64,000 bases of DNA from Selaginella moellendorffii (Eukaryota; Streptophyta; Lycopodiopsida; Selaginellales; Selaginellaceae): NCBI RefSeq assembly GCF_000143415.4, contig NW_003314313.1:500072-564071 (forward strand), given 5' to 3'. This document shows, in pieces, positions 43,561 to 53,999 of this stretch. The translations under genes were made by a program, and so were the position numbers. Every line of letters starts with the position of its first letter. Within the stretch, counting starts at the first letter, position 1. The notes under the pieces are model-generated. The model was not told where the DNA came from. It saw only the letters and a list, made by a program, of their open reading frames with translations, and made no database searches.

Positions 43561-46500
43561 TCACGCCTCCTCTGATTCAGATTCGGATTGTTCACCTTGA
43601 AATAAAATACATTAGAAACTTAGTAAAGGAATATTAATGAATCTCACCTTGAACCCGGGTTATGAATGCTCTTGCTGCATCTCTTGCATGGTCTGGCAAG
43701 GTGATGGTGGCACTCTGCTTCCGCATCCAACCATGCACAACATTATCCACCGATATGCTCATGCTGGGATCCCTTGGATTCAGCACCCATCTCTTTTCTA
43801 GGCAATCCTTCGTATATCCGGAACTTGGCTTGAACCACTCCACAGTTACATTGAAGGAGTTAGTTTCCGCGTCCTCCTCTGCATCAATGATGCAGCGCCC
43901 CACCCATATCATTTGTTTTTTATTACTGGGTCTGACAAGCACGACCATTCCTTTGCAGACCTGTACTGGATTGAATGCTGAATCCGGCTTCTTGTTCCTC
44001 AGCCCACAATAGTGATCCTCAACATCGTTATCTGTCACTGCATTTCCAGAGGACATTGTTCCGCTACTATCTGGTGCTCTGGGTTCTGGCCAAAAGGACT
44101 CTTCCAATTCTTCATATACAACCGGCCCATTTTGGATAGCAGATATAATCTTCTCCCAGTATTCGAGCAAAGGCTTGCACCTCTTAAAATAGGATTCTCC
44201 ACCAAACACCAACCCCCTCTTCCAGAAGGCAATATGCTGTCTAATCCCGGCCACTATACTTTCCTGGTCTTTGAGTCCATCCGGGTGCATCGGCCGTGGG
44301 GAACCCTGAGGAATCATAGGTTCCCCAGTTATGGGATCTCTCTTGAAGAGTTCAATGCCGTCCACTGGCAGCCACACTATGTCCCATTCTCTCATCTTGT
44401 ACCTCATCACTGGAGCACCGTCACGCATGCTGAAATGAAACTGAAGAGGCTTGGAGTGGCCAATCAGCGTTTCGGATCCGTCCCTGATGTAGCCTCTTAC
44501 AAACCCCTTAAAGTCTGGAACCTCTATCACAAGTGCAGCTTCAACAGTGCCTTTGATGCAATTTTGGAATTCATCGTAGAGTTGTGGGAGGGTGAGGACA
44601 TTGGATCGCCGGAGGGACTCTGCCAGGTGACTGAACATGGCATCGACGTCTTCATGAGTGTGCCCAACTATGAGAAAGCCAAGTGTAACTGTTTCAAATA
44701 TGCCTTTGGCAACAAGCATCGCCAAGTACGCGAAGACGTACATGTTTTTGTTCTCACTGCCAGCATTGTCTGTTTGGAGCAGAAGATGGGGTGGAAGGCC
44801 ACATCGGCCGCAAGAACTTCCTTGAGATTCTGCTTCGTTTGGATGAGGCTGTCCATTCACCGGGCGACCAGCCTCGTCGGAATGGCATGAGGCCTCACGT
44901 GATAACCCTACAATTTGACGGCCAACATATTCACTGGGATGGCATGGGGCCCCACGCGATACTGCAAGCCTTTGCTCCTCCTCCAGCTGAACCCTGTATG
45001 GGGTTCGATCGACAAGGGCCTTATGCAAGGGTTGGCCGTTCAACTCAGTCTGCGCACTTTGTAGAGACCTTAAGTGTTTTGCTAGGGATGCAATCATCAT
45101 GTTTGCACCCCCGCCACCCCATAGAGGTACAAAGAAGTTCCCATAGTTCTGGGCACCATGCCCATGAGCGATTATGCCAAACAGAGACACAGGCAGCTGC
45201 ATGGATGAAGAGATTGCCTTGGGGGCAGGATTGAGTCGAGGTAAACACGTCTTTTTCTGGTCCATTTTGTCGTGGATGATGCAGAGGTAAGAGTCAGGTC
45301 TCTCCATGGAGAGAATCCTGTTATGATAATATGCAGTCCTGCAACTTCTGTGCTCGATGTTGTGGTCGAGCCGCCTTCTAACCAACGTCTCTCGCTCTTG
45401 AGCGCTGCAAGAATTCTTCGACAAAGCCATTTTGATAGCAGTGCACTCGTCACACTTTGAAAAGCTGGAGTACTTTCCTATACTCACATCCCTGAATCTG
45501 TTGCTCCACAATCTACTAAATCTAGATTGGCTCAGCTTCCTGTAGCCATTACTCTGGAGTTCCCGATTCACATCTTCCAATATGGCCCCCTTGGTATACA
45601 TGGAAGGGAGAACTCGTTGGGTGTCTCGTGTTCCATCTTCCAAGAGGCAGGTTTTATGTGGTTGCTGCTCGCTACATGTCTCGACAAACCTCTTGAAGAT
45701 TGCCTCTCCATATACAACATGACCCCTGGTTTTGTGCGTACCGTCGTTCCCATGGACTGCCTGTTGAACCCTTTGTTCCTCGAACTCAGTTTTGATTCTG
45801 TAGAATGTGCTTCGAGGGACTCCATAAATGATTCTCCATGCCTTCATGCAGACCAAACCCCTCTGGAAGACCATGCCCCCCACCTGATGTTCTGAAGCAT
45901 CAACAGATGACCGTAATGCCTCATACACAAAATTGCGAGCTGCCTTCCAGGACAATGTCTTGTATCTTGCTCTCTCCTCTTCAATAGCATCCCAATCAGC
46001 ATGTTGACAGCACCTCCTCTTGCAACAAGCAACTGTCGAGACCATTCGAACCTCCATCGCCATTTTCTGCCTTTTCGGTTCGTTGCTCAGATCCCTTTGG
46101 CTGCGCTGTAGGAAGGTGTACTTTCTTTTCCCATGAAGAGATGTTCTGTCATCAGTTGTAGTGGTGTTTGATTGTGAATCCTTCACATTCTCAAACACTA
46201 AATGCCTCAATTTCCACCGCACAATGCTTCCAATAGTCAGACTGTTTTCTTCTGTGTCAACAACCTCTAAAATCGCAACTCCAATATCATCCCAGCCCAA
46301 TTCTTGATTAGCAACCGCCTCTCTTGGATCGACAACTGTGGCTAAGCCCTCAGCTACCACCTCCCCCTTGGGGTTGTTTAGAAACACCTTTGCCTGAATC
46401 CATGTAGCACGGTTCTTAAGATCCACGGAGGGAACATGCGTCGCACTTGCGCTGTCCCCAACATCTGCTTTCTTCTGCAGATTTTTCAAGGCAACAACAA

Positions 46501-46702
46501 CATTTACCCCGACGACCATCTCTCCTCGTTCAATAGCGACCACATTCCCATCGAAGACAGTCTCTACTGATACAGCAGCATTGCCTTCCCCAAGCCTTTG
46601 ACAGTGTATAACAAAGTTCTGATCCATAGACACAAGGGTCCCTTTTGCAACTCTCTTCCCACCATTCAAAATGTAAACCTTTTCCCCAACCCTGAAGGCC
46701 AT
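43561..46702 (-). CDS. DDE-type transposase candidate
   Basis: Two exons on the minus strand (43648-46702 and 43561-43595) joined by a 52-nt GT-AG intron, about 1,029 aa. Splicing replaces a short read-through tail with an acidic GEQSESESEEA end. Residues 1-170 look beta-rich. A Cys cluster lies at 226-232. KCDEC (417-420) plus His447 could bind zinc. Three catalytic-like blocks follow: IIHDKMDQ (Asp478), LLQTDNAGSENK (Asp645) and LIVGHTHEDVDAMFS (Glu684/Asp687). This layout is shared by a widespread eukaryotic protein family known mainly as uncharacterised DUF7869-like proteins (name from memory). The DDE role is inference from the motifs and the TIRs. An acceptor-like site sits just before the ATG, suggesting a 5' UTR intron. 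Two palindromes fall inside the coding sequence. Confidence 0.85.
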
Positions 46703-47060
46703 TCTGAAAGTGCAGAAAAGAAGTTAAGACCATACAAAAAATGATTGGAGAATGGCCTAAATCATAACATACCAAATAGCATGAGGCCACATGCCATTAT
46801 TCAAACATGCTATTGACACCCACGTGAAATTTCGCATTCACAAAATTGGCATGAGGCCTCATGCCATCTTGATATACACACAGCTGCAGGCAAGTAAAAA
46901 CATACATGACAATACGCTAGCCATGAAATTGCAAGGGCCCAAGATGGCATGTGGCCTCATGCCATTTGTAAATGTGGTCCTAAACCATTCCATGGTGAAC
47001 ATACCAGGAAGCACAAGTGCCGAATATCAAGAGGAAGCGGTAGCCACACCAAAGACAGTG

Positions 47061-47120
47061 CCGCTCGCAACACCGCAACTACTCGTAGCGCCGCTCGCAA
47101 CACCGCAACTGCTCGTAGCG
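47061..47120. repeat. 30-bp tandem repeat, two units
   Basis: Two nearly identical 30-bp units (CCGCTCGCAACACCGCAACT plus ten more bases), followed by shorter CGCTCGCA derivatives to about 47220. Confidence 0.85.
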
Positions 47121-47988
47121 CCGCTCGCACAAACTGCCACTCGCATAAACTGTCGCTCGCAATGGCGCTCGCAATGTCGCAACCGCTTGTAGACGCATAA
47201 ACCACAGCTCACAACGCCGCTTACACAAGCAGCGCTCACTGCGCTCAGCGGAACCAAGAACACGGCGCACAAAAATGATAGACCTAGGAATGAGTTCGAG
47301 AATTCAAAAATAACACACGCTTGAATGTCACATCAAATCCTCTGACAAACCAGATCTTATGATTCCTCTGACAAATTTCAAACTGAGTAGCTTCTAGACT
47401 TTGCTGTCGGAGGTTGAACTTTGTCACATCATGTCCTTGCCTCGATCCAACTGTGCCATGTCAGTGATTCGAACTTTGCCATGCCATGTCAGCGATCCGC
47501 GCCAAGATTATTCGCCATGTAAAGGAATAATTATGCTGTGTGTGTACGTCCATTTATGGCAATATAAGGCCACACGCCATTCAAAGAATAATGCTAGTCG
47601 AGCATTTTTTGGTGCATTTTTGGGTTCAAAATTGCATGAGCCCACACGCTATAAAGTTTACCTGTACCAAAAATAGAAACAGCTTTATTTACTTGGGAAT
47701 TTAAGTGGTTGAGGCATTTTTAAACTTACAAACACATGCCCTACTTACATTCATTTGGTTGCTTAAAATTCAAAAATATTATAAACCTTTCTTTTTGCAT
47801 TTTCAATGTTTTCAATTATGGTTTTTGATTTTCGCAGGACCAGCCTAGTAATCTATTTGCATCCTGTCATGTTTATAGCTAGCTTTCGTTTGTCCCCTTC
47901 GCTGGCCTGAGATACATCTGCTTGGAATCTGCCTCTTACAGCATTTGCCCAGAAAGGGCATCTTTCTTCACGCAGCATTTGCCACATG

Positions 47989-48020
47989 TTTAGGGTTAGG
48001 GTTTAGGGTTTAGGGTTTAG
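47989..48020 (+). repeat. Interstitial telomere-type repeat (TTTAGGG)n
   Basis: 32 bp of plant-type telomeric units: TTTAGGG, one TTAGGG, two TTTAGGG and a partial unit. Confidence 0.92.
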
Positions 48021-49871
48021 CAATTCAGTAGCTTGATAAACATGCAAATACAGAACTTGATGCAAAATCCTTTGATATGTCACAATGCCCCTAGGACCAT
48101 AAACACATTTCAATAGAGAGGGTCCTTTCATTTCATAACTCCTTATGTAGATCTTGGTGAAACCAGAGTTAGTGAAGTTGGTTTCTTGTGATCCTGCATC
48201 TGATTGTGATGTCCCTTTGCAGTGTTGATGGAAAGGTCAATGCACACCAAACTGTAGAATCTTGGAGCAAAATAACGGTCGGATCTATGGCAAATGCCCC
48301 TGAAACATTGTAAGGCTCGTGTGGTCTCATGTGGTGTCCGATCGAGATGCTTCTTTGCAGGGTCATCAAGAAGGACATTGTATACCATTCTGTAAAATCT
48401 AGTTGCGATCTAACGGTTGGATCTCCAGGAAACTCAAAACAATCTCGCGCGTGTCAGAATATTCTAGGAATATACTCCTATGTGCTCCTGAAAATGGCAT
48501 GCGGCCCCACGCCATTCAAGAGATAACGCCAGATGACGCCGAGCATTTTTTGGTGCATTTTTTGGGATCAAAATTGCATGAGCCCACACGCTTGAATGTC
48601 ACATCAAATCCTCTGACAATTTATTTAGCTGAACATCTGGCATTTTTGGAAATACAAGATGCTTTGGAATATCCAATCATGCATGGTATAAATATAGCAA
48701 GGGTATTAAATGATATCCCAATCATGATCTTTCTTTTGGATTTCGCGTGCATGCAGTCCGAGGAATGATGACGTTGCGGATTTCTTTTGGATTTCACGCA
48801 TGCGCGCGCCGATCCAGAAATTAATGGTGGCGCCCAAGTCCGAGGAATGATGACGTGGCGGGATTACCAACTGTCGTGACATTTCGCGCGTGTGAGGTTA
48901 GGTTTTGCATTTTGCTTCGTACTCGCGCTCGCACACTCGCGCTCGCATCGCGCTCCCACTTCTCTACAGGTTTCTCGTGTGCATCAGCGTCCACTCGCGC
49001 TTGCATCACACTCGCGCTCGCATCACGCTTGCATCGCGCTCGTGTGCATCGGCGTCCATTTCAAGACACACCCAGTTTGTAACTTCGCCGCCAACTCCGC
49101 CGCCCACTCCGCCACCCACACGCAGCCCACTTGGCGTCCCGGGAGATTTCAGCGCCACTTTCCAACTGTAAGTGGCAGAGTAGCCTTGCTGCTACGATCC
49201 GCTGCACACACAGTGCACATTCGCCAGCGAGTCCGGTTGTCACGCCTCCATTCGGCTTTAAATGGTAAGTCTTTTAGGCCACATGCCATTCAGTAGCAAC
49301 ATTGGCATGCACCGATTGGGCTCTCGAGTGCAGTCCGGTTACAGATGGCGTGTAGCCTCACGCCATCTTAGGATGCAGCCTCAAGACATCTGATGCAGTG
49401 GTGAATGGCGTGTGGCCTCACGTTATTTCCAGCTACTAGCTTTTCATCTGTCAGCTCTAATTATTGTGCATTTCTGAACAGGCGAGGAATTGCGTTCTTC
49501 TTCCAGCCACTGTCAATGTGGATGCAGAGAAGGGGGAGGAGCTCATCAGTTGGACTTTCGGGATGGAAGGCGAGGATCTGAGGCTGTACAACACAGATGG
49601 TGGGAGAAAAGAATGCATGGGGATCCTCATCCAAGTGACAGACACTCCATGCAGTTCCATGCAAGAATATGGACTGGCACTTGTGGTAGAGACAGCGTTT
49701 GCCTTCAAGATCCACCTTGCACATCCTAGCGGCTTCCCGGAGGGGGGCAGCGGCTATGAGGAATTCCTAGAGGGAGCTAAGGAGAGGTTGTCCAGGAGGC
49801 CCACAATTTCAAAGACGCTGCGGGTCTATGAAGATCACATGGAATCCACGGACCTCACCTACGGCGATGTT

Positions 49872-49874
49872 TAA
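49872..49874 (+). other. In-frame TAA in the fusion gene
   Basis: The frames before (49482-49871) and after (49875-50660) are the same and both read like protein. No GT-AG intron across the stop has a length that keeps frame. A nonsense mutation is the simplest reading. Confidence 0.8.
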
Positions 49875-52800
49875 AAACTATATTCCAACATTGAGCCGTT
49901 GAGAGTGACTCCAGTTCGCGAAGCAAAGGGGAAGGGGGTCGATCTGGAAACTACCTCGAAGCAGAAAAGGGTGGTCAAGCTCAAGCCGACGTCCGACTCT
50001 CCTGCTCCAAAAAAGAAGCTACTCAGTGATGCCATTGCCTCGGGTTCGAACACTACACCCACCAAAAAGAAGAGCCGCAAAGAGCAGAAAGAGCAAGAAG
50101 AGGCAGCAAAAATCGTCGCAGATAATAGTACTTGTTACTATTCCAACAAAGTATATACAATCGACGTGAGCCGTATCGACATCCAAAGCAAATACAACCA
50201 CAGGCTAGTATCTGATGAGTGGGTGGAGAAATTGAAGCAGAAGATGCTGGCAAGTCCAGTAACACCCGACATCGCAGACATGATCCCCTACTACCAAAAA
50301 ATGAAGGGCGAGATGAGGTTTCCAGACTTGATCAATAGGAAGGTGTTGGACGATCAGAACATCCGGTTCTATGCCGTCTCCGGGCAGCATTCTAGCTTGG
50401 CGATGCAAGAGATAGTTGTGGATATTATGGTGGGCGAGGAGGTGAAGAAAGTCTTCAAGACAAGAGTTGTCCGCCTAATAAAAGGCAACTCGCCCCTCCG
50501 ATCTATCATATACATCTCCCACACGCAGAATGTCAAGCAAGAAACGTGCTACAAATCGGGTCTGCACGAGACATTGGCACGAACACGGAAGCTCTGGGTT
50601 CAACTGAAGAAGCCACAAAAACCAGGACAAGGACGTGCACTAGCAACTAGCGCCTGGCAGGTAAGCCTCGTTGTATGTGGCATAGCATGTGGCCTCACGC
50701 TATTTCCATTGCAGGAATTCTCGAGTCTTCTCTCGAAAACACTGGGGGTCAATGACACACTCAGCATCCATAACATTCTACTCGCGACAAAAGTTGTTTT
50801 TGACAAATGGGTAGATGTGCTGAGGAGGTACCATGACGGGGAGTTGCCAAACTCAATGGGTGTGGAGGACGGCCGGAAGCCCAATGATTTGAAGCTCAAC
50901 GCCTTGCGTTTCTCACGGTCTCTAGACGACGACAACCTTCTGACAGTGGCTAATGCTCTTCTACGTGGTGAGGTAGTCTTCAACAAGACCAAAATGACTC
51001 CCGGCCATATTGTGATATACGAGGACTTGTGCACGACTCTGAGAGCTCGTGCGCTATTGAAGGATTGGATCTTCGAGCAAGTGGCCGTGGAGAGGGTGAG
51101 CATCGACACCACGCAAGAGATGATGGAAGCGCTGGAGTTGTCAAATGAAGACATCGACGAGTACGTGAAGGGGGCCCCCAAGTTCATCGATCTGCTGCGG
51201 GATGCCACGAAAAGTAAAGCTGAGAAGTTGGATCAGTATCCAAATTTCATTAAGATTGATGTCGACCGCCGGCTTCAGAAACAGCTCGACCCTGCAGCAG
51301 AGGCCTATCGAGAACCTTACCGGGTATACTTGAATTCGGATGAGGATCAAAGGTGGAGGAGCATCGTTTCCCGCGGAGATGAGCAGGTCAAGAACATCTT
51401 TTGTGTGATGGACTTCACAAACGAGGAGATCACTCATGCAGACGAAGTCAGCTCCATCATTGACTTAATGGTGGGACTTGCGGAGGTGGAATCTTCAGTC
51501 CACTATATGATCTACGACTCCGAATCCTATCACAAGTTCTGGAAGGCCTTGAACGAGGTGAAGGCTCGGTTGAAAGGCAAGGAGATGCGGGAGATCCATG
51601 GGATAATGGCTAAGAAGAAGATACCGACGAATGTCCGCATCTTCACACTCGCCCTTGTTATTGGTCCTGCAGCAGAGTGGGACTGGAGTGACTTCCCAGC
51701 TTCGTTCGACAAGGCCAATCGAATTGATCTGAGGGAGGTCAATTTACCCGTGCCTGAGGAACTGAAGACGGCTATGGAGCTTTCGAATCCAAAGAAAGCT
51801 CCAGGTGCAACATGGGAAATGCTCAGCTGGGTCTTCAACGCAATAGCGGGTGGGTCACATGCTTCCGACTCCAAGGGCAAATGCGTTGTCGAGTACAACT
51901 GCGGCGGACTATTCTTTCGAGCCGCACTACTCAAGGGTGTCCCGTGTGTTGCGGTGACAAACTCCATTGAAGAGGTGACTTCAATGGAGCATATAATTAC
52001 AGTTGCCAAAGAAAAACAGTATCTTCTCTGCGAACCTGGTGAGTACGCACTTTAAGTTTAAATGTTATCTCACAAGCTCTGTATGCAGGAGCGTGGCCAC
52101 CCCCAGATGCTGAAATGGCGTTAACAGCTACTGTTGAAGATACCCATGTTGGGCCGAGCTCACAACCTGCACAAGGTAAGGTCACGTGAGGCCTCACGCC
52201 ATTTTGATTATAGATCGTTGTGAATATTCAGACACGAGGACTGAAAAGCGCACTGGTGGCGCATCGAAGAAGGACAAACAGACAAGCAATAGGAAAAAAG
52301 GAGGTACAAATTATATTTGCAATGGCGTGTGGTCTCATGCCATTCCTTGCAGGAGAAACTTCTTCAAAGGCAAAACAGGCAAGCACCAGCCAAGCTCAAA
52401 CTGACAGTGGTCATAAAAAGCGAAAGCACGTTGGACAGTCGTCGAGATCAGAGGCGTTTGATTCGAAAAGGAAGAAGGGCAACGAAAAGATGATAGGTAA
52501 TGCCTCGCGGTTATGGCGTGTGTGCTCATGCCATTCATTGCAGATCAAGGGCTGAGTGAAAGCAGACAGTCACCACCTCATGACTCAGATTCCTATGGCG
52601 GACTCCCCTTCCCCAATCTCAATGGAGAGGTACAATGGATGAGGGAAGCTTTTCAAGTCAGGGCCACGTTTTTCTCATCTCGTCGTCTTCGAAGGGTGCA
52701 AGAACGTGCAAAAACCATGTTAAGACAGTCGGGTGAGGATACGGTCCTAGGTCACGCACTAAAACAGGCTATGGATGTCTTGTATTTTGAGATGGAGACT

Positions 52801-53999
52801 CGGCCAGATGATTTTCCCAAGATGGTCCTGGAAGAACAAGCCATCCAGCCTGAGCAGCCTATGGAAGAAATGCAGGAGGGGGATGAGGAGCCAGAGAAAG
52901 ATAATGAGCAGGAAGAGCAGAAGGACGAAGAGGAGGACAAAGAAGAGGAGGACGAAGAAGAGGAGGACGAAGAGGACTTGGATGGTCCTCACAATGGTGA
53001 CGATCACAATAACAACGACGATGATGATGACGACGATGGCCAGCCTGAGGTGGCCAAAGAGCAGCGGAGGAAGGTCATACAAGACAAACCATCAGGTAAA
53101 TAATAATACATCCATTCCTAACCTTTTACCATTTCTAACATTGTCCATGTAGGTCGCAGAGCAAATGGTAAGTAGAGATTATTCAGTTGAATTTACAAAC
53201 TCTAGCCTTTAGTGTCGAGGAAGGATAGTGCCAAGCAAGGGTCGAAACGTATGTCCAATCCTTCAGAATCAGCAGTGCGCCCAAGTGATATCGGTCCTAG
53301 TTCCTCAATAGCAGTTGATGGTAAATACAGTATAGTCGATTCAATGTGCTAATGAGTTTGTTTTTAGTAGCACGGGAGGATACCATCTCAATCGAAGGGA
53401 GATATTTGGACATGCATATGGATCCGCCAGTGGACTCTACTTGGCTGCAAGAGTCATCAGAGCTGGTGGAGGCTACTATCCATATCAACGCCAAGCAAGC
53501 TGACCACGCTCCACTTGATGCTGCCCATACCACTGAGTCAATCTTGTCCACGTATCCAACTGACGGTGACCAGGCGCCATTGGACCCACATGAGGCCGCC
53601 CCAGCCGCCGAGCCGGTCGTATCCTCATTTCCAACGGACTCAACGTGTGCCCAATCGTCTGACTACGCGCCGTTGGAACCTCCCTACACCGCCCCTGCTG
53701 CCTGTTCGGTCATGTCCACTTTGCCAACGGAGGCACCAGCTGAAATGGCGTGTGATCACACGCCATCGGAACCACCCCATGCCACTGTTGAGCCAGTTGT
53801 ACTAGAGTCTACAGCTGAAATGGCATGTGCCCACACGCCATCGGATGCGATTGACCCCACATTGCAGAGGAGAGTATTTCCGCCCTTCACGTTTCCTCGA
53901 CCAAAACCCTCTCAACGACCATCGGGAGCAACATTCGCTAATATTGTAGATGGTAAAATTGACTTGTACCATTTTTTATGCTGACGCATTTCATTTCAG

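Larger units (their letters stand above)
46703..49261. other. Divergent intergenic/promoter region of the transposon
   Basis: Holds palindromes (46776-46965 cluster, 47631, 48494, 48573), a 30-bp tandem repeat (47061-47120), a telomere-type tract (47989-48020), two pairs of direct repeats (47312-47349 with 48586-48622; 47600-47651 with 48541-48592) and CGCTCGCA-rich sequence (48915-49040). Both genes start at its edges, so it should contain both promoters. No coding ORF is supported. Confidence 0.65.

Noticed and set aside
44012-44890. 292-codon plus-strand ORF
   Set aside because: Lies wholly within the transposase coding sequence on the minus strand. No family resemblance.
49869-49914. Short intron (46 nt) that would remove the TAA in the fusion gene
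   Set aside because: Donor GTTTAA is weak and the length is not a multiple of three, so the downstream ParB-like frame would be lost.
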